Shown here: in pieces, positions 1 to 8,175 of the stretch | Layout: each line of letters starts with the position of its first letter | Position numbering within the stretch: the stretch's first letter is position 1 | DNA from: CALOCV01 sp942491955 | GTDB taxonomy: Bacteria > Chlamydiota > Chlamydiia > Chlamydiales > CALOCV01 | Direction of reading: 5' to 3' | Assembly: GCA_942491955.1 (NCBI GenBank) | Contig: CALOCV010000015.1 | Span: 1 to 64,000 of the forward strand | Length of the DNA: 64,000 bases | Made by a program: the position numbers and the translations under genes | Notes under the pieces: generated by a model | Database searches by the model: none | Seen by the model: the letters and a program-made list of their open reading frames with translations, nothing else | Told to the model about the DNA's origin: nothing

Positions 1-1
1 A

Positions 2-130
2 AGTGATGAGAGTTATCAAAAAAGAATTTATCTCGATAGAAATTACGTCGATCAATGGTCTTTTTTCAAGGATGTAAAAATTGTCCTTTTGACCATTCCT
101 GCTGTGTTTACCGCACGTGGAGCCTATTGA
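2..130 (+). CDS. C-terminal end of an undecaprenyl-phosphate sugar transferase (partial)
   Basis: The frame is open from base 2 and ends with TGA at 128-130, giving 42 residues. They contain DQWSFFKDVKIVLLTIPAVF and end in ARGAY, which matches the C-terminus of the bacterial sugar transferase family (WcaJ/WbaP type; typically DLKILLKTIP...GAY). Those enzymes load the first sugar phosphate onto undecaprenyl phosphate at the inner membrane. The rest of the gene lies outside the window. The next gene starts with GTG directly after this stop. A glycan role would fit the UDP-glucose dehydrogenase at 6.5-7.9 kb. Identification comes from this short tail only. Confidence 0.6.
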   Translation, partial: SDESYQKRIYLDRNYVDQWSFFKDVKIVLLTIPAVFTARGAY

Positions 131-667
131 GTGTTCGTTCGATTAGGAATTCCATTTTTTTTTATGTTATTGTGGGCCTGTTTGTGGCCTTTTTTTTTCC
201 CTTCCGTTGTTTTTTATCCCTTTGCTCCTTTTCTCGTTATGATCAGTTATACCTATCCTTCTTCCTTTGGTCTCGTTTTGGCGATAGGGTGTGGATGGGT
301 CATCGATCTTTTTTCGTCAGATGGAAGATTGGGGATTTATGCGCTGAGTCACGCTACAACACTCTTGGTTCTTTTTCGCCTGCGTCGGTATTTTTTTGCT
401 GATCAAAAAACAACATTGCCTTTTCTAACAGCGTGTGCCGCTCTTTGCCTGACTCTCATCGAAGCGCTGAGTCTCACTTTTTTGGAAGGAAAGCCTTTTC
501 CACTATCGATGAAATGGGTGTTTACCGATCTGCTTATCATGCCTTGGATCGATGGAGCATATGCATGGTGTGTATGGAGTTGGTCACTACAAGCTCTGTT
601 CCCCAAAGGAATGCGAAGGGATTCCCGTAGAAGAGCCCTTCAGATGCGTTTTAGGCAGCGCACCTAA
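131..667 (+). CDS. MreD-like polytopic membrane protein
   Basis: This 178-residue protein starts with GTG immediately after the stop of the sugar transferase, so translation is probably coupled. It has about five hydrophobic segments and a basic tail (KGMRRDSRRRALQMRFRQR). The middle, with GLVLAIGCGWVIDLF followed by a Gly-Ile-Tyr-Ala-Leu stretch, resembles the MreD pattern in which a short loop with Asp and a plus-Gly motif joins two helices. MreD anchors the rod-shape and septal wall machinery. Length is right for MreD (about 160-180). No mreB or mreC neighbour is present, so this is a fold-level guess; an unnamed chlamydial membrane protein is the alternative. Confidence 0.4.
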   Translation: MFVRLGIPFFFMLLWACLWPFFFPSVVFYPFAPFLVMISYTYPSSFGLVLAIGCGWVIDLFSSDGRLGIYALSHATTLLVLFRLRRYFFADQKTTLPFLTACAALCLTLIEALSLTFLEGKPFPLSMKWVFTDLLIMPWIDGAYAWCVWSWSLQALFPKGMRRDSRRRALQMRFRQRT

Positions 668-1134
668 CGAAGATTTTCGATACAATCGGCAAAAGCACGC
701 GCCTTTTCGATTTGGATGTCATCGAGCATCTCCTCGATTTGTTCCTCGTCTGTAATACCATGTTCGTTCATGACTTTGGTGAAACTCTCGACGAGCGTTT
801 CGCGGAAAAGACGAACGGCTTCTGAACGGTAGCGTAGGTCTTTGAGGGGATTGGGTTCCATTTTAGAGGCTTTTTCTTCGACAAGAGGAATTACCGCGCG
901 ATCTTTCTGTTCGAGATCGCGATAGATGGACGCCCATTCTGCTTCAGGAATTCCGTATTGTTGTAAAACCTTGTAGACTATGGGTTTAGGGAAAAATGAG
1001 AGGAGAGCTTCGCGCGAACACTCCATGACCATCTCTTTATTTTTATTTTGGATGTCTTTCCCATCCTCTTGACTCCATAACGGGAAGAGAGAGAAAAGAG
1101 AGAAAAAAAGGGTAAAACGATATAAAAAAAGCAT
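664..1134 (-). CDS. secreted hypothetical protein A (paralogue of the next gene)
   Basis: The 156-residue form starting at 1134 begins MLFLYRFTLFFSLFSLFPLW followed by SQED, a good Sec signal peptide; the frame extends ten codons further upstream without a better start. The mature part contains an LLSFFPKPIVYKVLQQYGI block, LEQKDRAVIPL and PNPLKDLRYRSEAVRLFRE. These line up in order with LEQRSREVPAM and PNPFVYPYNDRIAKE in the protein encoded just upstream at 1139-1627, so the two genes are a tandem duplicate pair. No known domain is recognised. The gene converges on the MreD-like gene with a 4-base overlap. The product is probably periplasmic. Confidence 0.65.
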   Translation of the reverse strand: MLFLYRFTLFFSLFSLFPLWSQEDGKDIQNKNKEMVMECSREALLSFFPKPIVYKVLQQYGIPEAEWASIYRDLEQKDRAVIPLVEEKASKMEPNPLKDLRYRSEAVRLFRETLVESFTKVMNEHGITDEEQIEEMLDDIQIEKARAFADCIENLR

Positions 1135-1138
1135 TTCT

Positions 1139-1627
1139 TTACCTATTATTGTTGGTCTTTTCACGTTCTTTTTCTTTCTGCTCTTTCTCTTCTTTTGTCA
1201 CCATAGGAAAGCAGCGAGGAAAGAATTGCGAGAGGTGGTTTGCTTTGATGTAGTTGAAGGCATTCCCAATGATAGCGGGGTTATAGACTTGGTTTTCGTA
1301 GAGAGTATCGATAAAAATTCTCTCAAGCATTTGTAGCCACATCTCTTTGGCAATGCGGTCGTTATAGGGGTAGACAAAGGGATTAGGGGTGATTGTTACC
1401 CCTCTGGATCGCATCATTGCAGGAACTTCTCTAGATCGTTGTTCCAAGGTATTTGCAATGGGTGTCCAGACGCTTTGGTTGACTTGGTTAAGACTAAGAG
1501 CAGAAGTGACAATGGTGTAAGGGAAAAAATTATCCTTCTCTTTTTCAAGACAGGTCAATGGATTTTCTTGAGAAAAAAGAAGAAGAGGGAATACCCCTAT
1601 GAGCAGAGAGAAAAAAGCACGTAGCAT
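1139..1627 (-). CDS. secreted hypothetical protein B (paralogue of the previous gene)
   Basis: A 162-residue protein with an N-terminal signal peptide (MLRAFFSLLIGVFPLLLFSQ). The mature part carries FFPYTIVTSAL, LEQRSREVPAM, PNPFVYP and an FFPRCFPM block, which match in order the neighbouring secreted protein; a Cys near the C-terminus (PRC versus ADC) is shared. The C-terminus is a highly charged Lys/Glu tail. The stop lies a few bases upstream of the start of protein A, so the pair is likely one transcription unit on the minus strand. The function is unknown. Duplicated small exported proteins like this are common in chlamydiae and often clade-specific. Confidence 0.65.
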   Translation of the reverse strand: MLRAFFSLLIGVFPLLLFSQENPLTCLEKEKDNFFPYTIVTSALSLNQVNQSVWTPIANTLEQRSREVPAMMRSRGVTITPNPFVYPYNDRIAKEMWLQMLERIFIDTLYENQVYNPAIIGNAFNYIKANHLSQFFPRCFPMVTKEEKEQKEKEREKTNNNR

Positions 1628-1684
1628 ACAACGACCTATCTTAGAATAAACCTATCAAGATTTCTGATTATAGGCCAAGTATAG

Positions 1685-2332
1685 ATGTATATTTTTGATT
1701 TTTTTGTGTCGATGCAACCGTGGATCGGAAAAATTCTCAACCACCCATTCATTCAAGAAATGGGAGCGGGAACGCTCTGTATCGAGCGGTTTTCTCGTTA
1801 TATGGAACAAGATGCTCTCTATCTAGTCGAGTTTTCTCAAGCTCTTGCCGTGCTTGGAACAAAGGCAGAAAGTTTGTCCACAATAGCCACATTGTCTCAA
1901 CTAGAGGAGATGGCTCTTCTTGGTGAACAACGGATTTATAAAGAGTTTTTTCTGAAAACAAGCAAATTGCCTTCTAATGAGAAGAAATCGGCCTGTTGTT
2001 CTTATACGACATTTCTTCTCTCTTCGGTTTCTGACGAAACATTTCCCCTTGGCTTTGCCTCTCTAGTACCCTGTTTTTGGATCTATTGGGAGATAGGCCG
2101 TGTGTTTGATGGAAGGGTAGAAAAAAATAATCCTTATAAGCGATGGCTCGATCTCTACGCGAGTCCTGTTTTTGCAAAAGATGTTAGGACGATGCTCGAC
2201 CTTTATCAAAAAATATGGAAAAAGGCATCGAGTAAAGAGAGGAATGAAATGAAAGAGGTCTTTGAACAATCGGTGCGTTTCGAGTATGCTTTTTGGAACG
2301 AGGCCTATTACGAGCAAGCATGCAACGTTTAG
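1685..2332 (+). CDS. tenA: TenA/thiaminase-II family protein
   Basis: A 215-residue all-helical protein. Residues 19-48 (HPFIQEMGAGTL, then RYMEQDALYL) match the TenA start, where the Asp (D43 here) binds the pyrimidine. Further on, PCFWIYWEIG holds the Cys and Tyr expected in the active site, and FEYAFWNEAYYEQ near the end holds the C-terminal Glu (E200). TenA hydrolyses thiamine breakdown products to salvage the pyrimidine; some relatives have oxygenase roles, as in the chlamydial CADD protein. An alternative start is ATG 1712. The stop lies inside the folD coding region (13-base overlap), so the two are translationally coupled, which puts a one-carbon enzyme next to a cofactor-salvage enzyme. 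Confidence 0.75.
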   Translation: MYIFDFFVSMQPWIGKILNHPFIQEMGAGTLCIERFSRYMEQDALYLVEFSQALAVLGTKAESLSTIATLSQLEEMALLGEQRIYKEFFLKTSKLPSNEKKSACCSYTTFLLSSVSDETFPLGFASLVPCFWIYWEIGRVFDGRVEKNNPYKRWLDLYASPVFAKDVRTMLDLYQKIWKKASSKERNEMKEVFEQSVRFEYAFWNEAYYEQACNV

Positions 2333-3198
2333 ATGGAAAGATTTTAGCAGAAAAACTGGAAGAGCGTCTCAAGCAACGCCTTCTCTCTATCCAAGAGAGA
2401 AAGCCTCCTACATTGGTCGTTTTTTTGGTTGGAGAGCATCTTCCATCGCAAGTCTATGTGCGCAACAAACGGCGTGCCTGTGAGCGGGTAGGGATTCGCT
2501 TTATCCTCAAGACCTATTCCGATGACGTTACCGAAAAGGAATTAGTTGAAGAGGTCATTTGTATGAGCAAAGACGATACAGTCGATGGCATTCTTATCCA
2601 AACCCCTCTTCCTCAACACATCGCCTTTGAGAACGTGATCGATGCTCTCTCTCCTGAAAAAGATGTTGACGGATTTCATCCAATGAACGTTGGGAAACTA
2701 TTACTCGGGCGCGAAGACGGTTTTGTTTCGTGCACACCCCTGGGCATCCAAACATTATTAGCTCATTATGGTGTTGTCCTTGAGGGGAAAAATGTTGTGA
2801 TTTTGGGAAGAAGCGCCATTGTTGGTAAACCGTTAGCGGCACTGCTATTGCAAAAAAATAAAGAAGCCAATGCCACGGTGACCGTCGTTCATCGCGCAAC
2901 CCCCAATCCCAAAATCTATACCCGGCAGGCCGATATTTTGATCGCGGCGATGGGAGCGCCTCGATCCATTCGCGGCGAAGATGTCAAAGAAGGGGTTGTC
3001 ATCGTCGATGTTGGCATCAATCAAGAGAGTGATGCCACGATGAAAAGAGGATATCGACTTGTTGGTGATATCGACTTCCCCTCTGTCAAAGATCGCTGTG
3101 CGGCCATTACCCCCGTTCCCGGAGGCGTTGGACCTATGACTATTGCCATGCTTTTAGAAAATACGATGAAAAGCTATGAGAAACGGCATTTGGTTTAG
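2320..3198 (+). CDS. folD: Bifunctional methylenetetrahydrofolate dehydrogenase/cyclohydrolase FolD
   Basis: A 292-residue protein of normal family length. It carries the substrate-binding Tyr/Lys motif (YVRNKRRACERVG), the QTPLPQH segment, the KDVDGFHPMNVG motif, the nucleotide-binding GRSAIVGKPLA stretch and the C-terminal signature PGGVGPMTIAML. FolD interconverts 5,10-methylene- and 10-formyl-tetrahydrofolate in the cytosol for purine and initiator-tRNA synthesis. The start is taken at ATG 2320 (MQRLDGKI), because the codons upstream belong to the tenA overlap. The 3' end overlaps the first possible start of the apbE-like gene. The folD-apbE order is also seen in Chlamydia. Confidence 0.95.
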   Translation: MQRLDGKILAEKLEERLKQRLLSIQERKPPTLVVFLVGEHLPSQVYVRNKRRACERVGIRFILKTYSDDVTEKELVEEVICMSKDDTVDGILIQTPLPQHIAFENVIDALSPEKDVDGFHPMNVGKLLLGREDGFVSCTPLGIQTLLAHYGVVLEGKNVVILGRSAIVGKPLAALLLQKNKEANATVTVVHRATPNPKIYTRQADILIAAMGAPRSIRGEDVKEGVVIVDVGINQESDATMKRGYRLVGDIDFPSVKDRCAAITPVPGGVGPMTIAMLLENTMKSYEKRHLV

Positions 3199-4258
3199 TT
3201 TTGGAGTCAGGCCTGACATTCGGACATGGGTTCCAAATGTCCGAATGTCAGGCCTGACCCCAATTGTGTTGTTGATACTTCTCCTTGGCTGTGCACGACA
3301 GGAGCGAGGCATCACATCCTTTTCTGGTGTAGCCATGACGATTCCCTTTTGTGTGCAGATTGGCAAAGATCTCTCTATCCAAGAAGAAGAGTGCGCACAA
3401 ACCCTTATCCAAGACGTGTTTGATCATATCGATACGACATTTAATCATTGGAATCCCCATTCCGAACTCTCAAAAATCAATGCTTTGCCTGCCGATAGGG
3501 ATTTTCCCCTCTCGGAGGCAATGAGGGATTTTCTTCAGGAAATGGATGCTATCGTTCAGCTCACAGAGGGAAGGTTTGATCCCTCTATCGGGGCTTGGAT
3601 TACTTTATGGAAGAAACGCTTAACAGAAGAAAAAATACCCTCTCCTGCAGAGCTCGCTCAATTCCATGGAGAACCAAGTTGGAGAGATATCGTGGTCCAC
3701 GATGGGGTGTTGCGTAAAAACTATGGAACCATACAACTCGATTTCGATGGTGCGGTCAAAGGATATGCCGTGGATCTTCTTTTGGAACGCCTGAAACAAC
3801 AACAGTGGGGAGGCGTCTATGTCGAATGGGGAGGAGAAGTTGCAGCTTCAGGGAGACATCCTTCGGGAAGACCGTGGCAGATCGGCATTCGAAAGTCCGA
3901 TAGCGATCCTAGTCAACAACTCCCTATTGCCGTTGTCGCACTCGAAAATACCGCTTTGGCCACAAGTGGGGACGATTATCAGTCGTGGCAGATTGAAGGA
4001 GAGTGGTATACCCATATCCTCGACCCTACAGTAAAAAAACCTCTTCGCCAAAAAGGAAAAAAGATGGGTTCGATCTCCATTCTTGCCAAGAATTGCCTTC
4101 TTGCCGATGCCTTGGCAACCGCTGCTATGATCGCTGAAGACTTCGGAGAATCCGAGAAGTGGTTAAAAAAACTCTCTCTAACAACAGAGATCGACTATTG
4201 GCTCTGTACCAATGATGGAGTGGTTTCCAGTTCAATAGAACGCCATTTTCCTCCATAG
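3176..4258 (+). CDS. apbE: ApbE-like FAD:protein FMN transferase, lipoprotein
   Basis: A 337-360 residue protein. Family features in order are FNHWNPHSELSKINAL, TEGRFDPSIGAWITLWKK, DFDGAVKGYAVDLLLERL, the WGGEVAASGRHPSGRPWQIG core and TSGDDYQSW...HILDP near the Mg/FAD site. ApbE attaches FMN to threonine in periplasmic or membrane flavoproteins such as NqrC-type subunits. The N-terminus ends in a lipobox (LLILLLGC), so it should be a lipoprotein facing the periplasm. The start is ambiguous: ATG 3176, overlapping folD, or ATG 3245, which lies inside a mobile palindrome and gives the compact signal peptide MSGLTPIVLLILLLGC. The 3' end overlaps the convergent MATE gene by 64 bases. Confidence 0.85.
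   Translation: MRNGIWFSFGVRPDIRTWVPNVRMSGLTPIVLLILLLGCARQERGITSFSGVAMTIPFCVQIGKDLSIQEEECAQTLIQDVFDHIDTTFNHWNPHSELSKINALPADRDFPLSEAMRDFLQEMDAIVQLTEGRFDPSIGAWITLWKKRLTEEKIPSPAELAQFHGEPSWRDIVVHDGVLRKNYGTIQLDFDGAVKGYAVDLLLERLKQQQWGGVYVEWGGEVAASGRHPSGRPWQIGIRKSDSDPSQQLPIAVVALENTALATSGDDYQSWQIEGEWYTHILDPTVKKPLRQKGKKMGSISILAKNCLLADALATAAMIAEDFGESEKWLKKLSLTTEIDYWLCTNDGVVSSSIERHFPP
3203..3261. repeat. 59-bp palindromic element inside the apbE 5' coding region
   Basis: Both arms read GGRGTCAGGCCTGACATTCG inward, and the centre is GACATGGGTTCCAAATGTC. The same 59-bp palindrome occurs complete at 41236-41294 and as a half copy at 41196-41230, differing here mainly in one arm base and in the loop. It sits wholly within an open reading frame and is translated as VRPDIRTWVPNVRMSGLTP, and it supplies an ATG at 3245. 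It looks like a REP-type mobile palindrome; in-frame coding insertion of palindromes is known for Rickettsia palindromic elements. Confidence 0.85.
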
Positions 4259-5577
4259 AAACGGAGAGCATAGACGATCGACATCGCCACACTATTCCAC
4301 AAGGCCAGGACGGGGACAAGAATGAATGGGCCCGATTGGACAACGATTAACCAGTAGACGGGTATAATCAATAGGAACCAAACCATGGTGGATCCCGAAT
4401 AGAGAATGAAACGCGTGTCGCCTGCTGCTGTTAGAATGCCGACAAGAGAGAGGCGTACCCCTTCGAAGAAAATACCCAAAGCGACCAAAGGCATGAGATA
4501 AGGGAATGTCGGTCGGATCAACAAGAACACATCAGAAGCTGCATGGGTAATAAAAGGAGAGAGGATGTGCGAATGGAAAAGAGTCAAGGTCATCAACATG
4601 ATGCACAACCAGAATAGGAGAAATTGGATCACTTTTTTCAACATAAAGGGAACGAGATTTTTTTGTTTTGCGCCAATCATATTCCCCGCAATCGTCATCG
4701 TTGCTTTATTCAATCCCTCAGGCAAGAAGAAAAAAAGCATCATAAAATTCTGACAAATGCCTCCAAGGGTAATATACGCTTCTCCAGCATGAGTCAACAG
4801 ATAATAAAAAAGAGCATATCCACCCACTTCAATAGCCATGGCAATTCCATTAGGTAGACCAATTTTGATGCAATTTCCTAAAACGCGTGTGTCGATAAAA
4901 TGCATGGCTGTCCCGCATTGTTGCCGATTCTTTTTTCGAAGAAAAAGGGCAAAAAGAATACCTATTTGGACGAGCTCTCCAATATTCGTAGCAATCGCAG
5001 CTCCTTTTACCCCAAACGAGGGAATCCACCCTTCTACGCCGAAGATCAAGAGCCAGTCAAGGAGTGCATTGAGGAGATTGGCTCCTATCGCAAGGATGGT
5101 GATCAAATGGGTTTTCCCCTGGGCAATAAAAAAACCAGTAATGGCTCCATATAGGCAATAACTCGGGCCAAAGAGCATGATCAGTCGGAAATAATCTTTT
5201 GTTAGTGCAAAAGAGGGATTGGATCCGTAGATCCAATCCGTTCCCCACCAAGAGAGAGGGAAGAAAAAGGCGAAGGAGAAAAGGGAAAACCAAATCATTT
5301 GCCAGACGGGATTTCCCATTCGATGGTGTTCTTTTGCCCCATTATACTGGGCAACAAAGACTTCAGAAATGCTTGCAATGGCAATCCATCCCATCAAACA
5401 GGCCCAACCAAGCGTTGCCCCATTGACGGCAGCGTTGTGCGCATCCATCGAGTATTGTGCAAGAAACAAACGGTCGACGAAGAGCATGGCCAACATCGCT
5501 AAGGAGGAGACCATGAGAGGGACGGAAATCTGGAAGAGCTCGCGCAGACTTCCTGGGGTGTATCGTGTAAGAGTCAT
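4195..5577 (-). CDS. MATE-family multidrug/cation antiporter
   Basis: A 460-residue protein with twelve hydrophobic segments in two related halves. The N-terminal half starts LRELFQISVPLMVSSLAMLA and has the family landmarks MLFVDRLFLAQY and a GWIAIASISEVFVAQYNGA segment (the usual VGxxNGAxx region). MATE exporters (NorM/MdtK type) expel cationic drugs or metabolites in exchange for Na+ or H+ across the inner membrane. ATG 5577 fits the usual MATE N-terminus. It converges with apbE and lies head-to-tail downstream of the prenyl synthase gene on the same strand. The exact substrate cannot be predicted. Confidence 0.88.
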   Translation of the reverse strand: MTLTRYTPGSLRELFQISVPLMVSSLAMLAMLFVDRLFLAQYSMDAHNAAVNGATLGWACLMGWIAIASISEVFVAQYNGAKEHHRMGNPVWQMIWFSLFSFAFFFPLSWWGTDWIYGSNPSFALTKDYFRLIMLFGPSYCLYGAITGFFIAQGKTHLITILAIGANLLNALLDWLLIFGVEGWIPSFGVKGAAIATNIGELVQIGILFALFLRKKNRQQCGTAMHFIDTRVLGNCIKIGLPNGIAMAIEVGGYALFYYLLTHAGEAYITLGGICQNFMMLFFFLPEGLNKATMTIAGNMIGAKQKNLVPFMLKKVIQFLLFWLCIMLMTLTLFHSHILSPFITHAASDVFLLIRPTFPYLMPLVALGIFFEGVRLSLVGILTAAGDTRFILYSGSTMVWFLLIIPVYWLIVVQSGPFILVPVLALWNSVAMSIVYALRFYGGKWRSIELETTPSLVQSQ

Positions 5578-5598
5578 AATAGAAAAAGAATTATTCTA

Positions 5599-6516
5599 TC
5601 AAAGTAAAGAATTATTGAAAAACTTTATTTTTGTGTGGATTTGATCGAGAAAAGGATCGAGGTAAGATCGGTCTCCCTGAAAATCGTTGAGAAGCGTTTT
5701 AGCCTCTATAAGAAGTTGTTCGACCCACTCTTCTGTTTTTTTCAAGCCGAGAAGAGAGATGCTCGTTGCCGTTTGATTGGCAATATCCGAAGAAGTAGTC
5801 GTTCCATGTTTCTCTTCGCTTGCAACAACATCAACGATGTCGTCGGCCAGTTGGAAAGCAAGGCCAAGGCGTTGACCCCATTTCTGCAAGAGCTGCATGG
5901 TTTTGTCATCAGCATTTCCAAGTACCGCTCCAAAGAGAATCGCGGTCTCTAATAAGTCTCCTGTTTTTCTTTGATGGATCTCTTGCAGTTGTGTAAGAGA
6001 GGTGCTCTTTCCCTTTTGTGCAAGATCGAGATATTGTCCTCCTACCATCCCTTTGCAACCGCTTTTGTTTGCCAATCGCGAGATTAAAGAAATTTTCTCC
6101 TTTTCGTTGAGATGAGAGGCGTCGGCAAGAGTAGAAAAAGCAAGAGTAAGAAGGGCATCTCCCGTTAAGAGGGCTTGCCACTCGTTGTACATTTTATGTA
6201 CGGTGGGCTGACCATGTCGAAAATCGTCGTTGTCCATGCAAGGGAGATCGTCATGGACGAGGGAGTAGGCATGGACCAGCTCTAGTGCTACAGCGGGATG
6301 GATCGTTTTGTTTTCGTCTGCATCAAGGGCTTTTGCTGTTGCTATGCAGAGAAGGGGACGAAATCGCTTTCCTCCCTTCAACACGGCATAGCGCATCGCT
6401 TCAAAGAGAGGAAGAAGAGAAGAAGGGGAAGTTTTTGGAAGAATGCTTCCAAGAGCCTGTTCTATTTTCTTTTTTTCGAAGGCAAAACAAGAGAGAAAAG
6501 AAGATGTTGTCATCAA
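5599..6516 (-). CDS. ispA: Polyprenyl diphosphate synthase (farnesyl/geranylgeranyl type)
   Basis: A 305-residue trans-isoprenyl diphosphate synthase. The first Asp-rich motif is at residues 89-95 (DDLPCMDNDD) and the second at 225-229 (QLADDIVD); GGKRFRP lies near residue 48 and KTGDLLE near 185. The two-residue insertion in the first motif (DDxxxxD) is typical of bacterial FPP/GGPP synthases. It condenses IPP with allylic diphosphates in the cytosol to feed quinone and undecaprenol synthesis. Its ATG overlaps the stop of ugd by 4 bases (ATGA), so the two are translationally coupled. Chain length (C15 or C20) is not decidable by eye. Confidence 0.88.
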   Translation of the reverse strand: MMTTSSFLSCFAFEKKKIEQALGSILPKTSPSSLLPLFEAMRYAVLKGGKRFRPLLCIATAKALDADENKTIHPAVALELVHAYSLVHDDLPCMDNDDFRHGQPTVHKMYNEWQALLTGDALLTLAFSTLADASHLNEKEKISLISRLANKSGCKGMVGGQYLDLAQKGKSTSLTQLQEIHQRKTGDLLETAILFGAVLGNADDKTMQLLQKWGQRLGLAFQLADDIVDVVASEEKHGTTTSSDIANQTATSISLLGLKKTEEWVEQLLIEAKTLLNDFQGDRSYLDPFLDQIHTKIKFFNNSLL

Positions 6517-7892
6517 ACACGGCTCCTTTCTTCATACAAAGCCGGTACTTCTTGATGGAGTGAGATCCCACGCCCAACACACGCGTAATGGAAACCCCAT
6601 GCCCTCATGGCTTCAGGATCGTATTGGTTCCGCCCATCGAAAAAAGCGTTACCCCGCATTTTTTTTCGCAAAACGGGCATCGACAGAGAACGAAACTGTT
6701 TCCATTCTGTACAAAGAATCATCGCGTCAGAGCCCGTTGCCGCCTCCTCTTCGGAATGCACGTAGGCCATCTGTGGACTGGGAGGGAAGATGGCTTGTGC
6801 TTTTTCCATGGCGATGGGGTCATAGGCTTTGCAGTAGGCTCCACGCTTTAAGAGCTGCTCAATCAGTCGGATCGAAGGGGCTTCGCGTAAATCATCCGTT
6901 CCTGGCTTAAAAGAAAGACCAAGAATCCCCAATCGCTTCCCCGATAAGCCCCCGGTTTCTGAGAAAAAATCGAGAATTTTTTGTAAAAAATGGTCTTGTT
7001 GTGCGTGGTTCACGGACGATATCGCTGAAAGAAGGGGAGTGGTGATATTTAGCGATTCTCCCTGCTTTTCAAGAGCCTTTACATCTTTAGGAAAGCACGA
7101 TCCTCCATATCCAATACCTGCCCATAAAAAGGGGAGTCCAATGCGCGCATCGGTTCCAATCCCTAAGCGTACCTGATGGATATCAGCTCCCAATTCTTCA
7201 CAGAAAAGAGAGAGCTCGTTCATTAATGAGATGCGTGAGGCGAGCATCGCATTGGCCGCATATTTCGTCAGTTCGGCTGAAGCCCGAGACATCACCAGCA
7301 GCCGTTCGTGGCTCACCATGAAAGGGCGGTAGATCTCTTTCATCATCTCTTTTGCTTTGGGATCTTCTACGCCAATGACCACCCGATCGGGTCGTAAAGA
7401 GGTTTGAAGAGCGTTGCCCTCTTGAAGGAATTCGGGATTGGAGACAAGAGCGAAAGGAACTTGTTTCCCCTTTTTCTTTTGGTATGCCATGAGGTGTCTT
7501 TGCATCTGGTGTGCTGTACCGACAGGGACTGTTGATTTGTTGACAATAACCCGGAAGCTCTCCATGTGGTCTACGATACCCTCTGCTGCGGCAAAAACGG
7601 CTTTTAGATTGGCGCTTCCATCGGGAAGGGGGGGAGTATCCACAGCAATGAAACAGACCGTACAAGAAGTGACCCCTTGTCGATAATCCGTTGTGAAGAA
7701 AAGGCGTCCAGCACGGGTGTTGTTTTCCACGAGTTCTTTTAAGCCTGGCTCATAGAAGGGGAGGACGCCCTTTTTAAGGGCTGCAATTTTTGCCTTATCA
7801 ATATCAAGACACAAAACGTCGTGTCCCATCTCCGCAAAGCAGGCACCTGTGACAAGGCCGACATATCCAGTACCAATGATCAGAATTTTCAT
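6513..7892 (-). CDS. ugd: UDP-glucose 6-dehydrogenase
   Basis: A 459-residue protein. The N-terminal Rossmann motif is GTGYVGLVTGACFAEMGHDV (residues 7-26), followed by VDTPPLPDGSANL, STVPVGT and NPEFLQEGNAL. The catalytic Cys is C266 in YGGSCFPKDVKAL, and the C-terminal UDP-binding domain begins LGLSFKPGTDDLREAPS. The enzyme oxidises UDP-glucose to UDP-glucuronate in two NAD-dependent steps. All catalytic parts are present. It is the first gene of a minus-strand unit with ispA, and about 280 AT-rich bases separate it from the divergent TPR gene. It could supply uronic acid for a surface glycan. Confidence 0.95.
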   Translation of the reverse strand: MKILIIGTGYVGLVTGACFAEMGHDVLCLDIDKAKIAALKKGVLPFYEPGLKELVENNTRAGRLFFTTDYRQGVTSCTVCFIAVDTPPLPDGSANLKAVFAAAEGIVDHMESFRVIVNKSTVPVGTAHQMQRHLMAYQKKKGKQVPFALVSNPEFLQEGNALQTSLRPDRVVIGVEDPKAKEMMKEIYRPFMVSHERLLVMSRASAELTKYAANAMLASRISLMNELSLFCEELGADIHQVRLGIGTDARIGLPFLWAGIGYGGSCFPKDVKALEKQGESLNITTPLLSAISSVNHAQQDHFLQKILDFFSETGGLSGKRLGILGLSFKPGTDDLREAPSIRLIEQLLKRGAYCKAYDPIAMEKAQAIFPPSPQMAYVHSEEEAATGSDAMILCTEWKQFRSLSMPVLRKKMRGNAFFDGRNQYDPEAMRAWGFHYACVGRGISLHQEVPALYEERSRV

Positions 7893-8175
7893 AGAAAGAA
7901 GAATACCCTTTTTCGGAAAAAGTGTCGAAGGGGACGTTAACGCAAAGAGAATAGGAGGATTATAAGGATTCCTTTTCTTCGCGACCTTCGCGTTAATAAA
8001 AGGATAACAAATAAAATAACGTTTTTTTGTTTTATTAATTAGTGAATAATAATTCTAGTTTGTTGATTTTATTTACTATACAACGAACAAAGTAGCATTA
8101 ATTGTTTTTTATATATTTAAAACAAGATACTTTGTTATCTTTTTTCGGAACAAAGGAAACAAGGAAACAGTTTTT

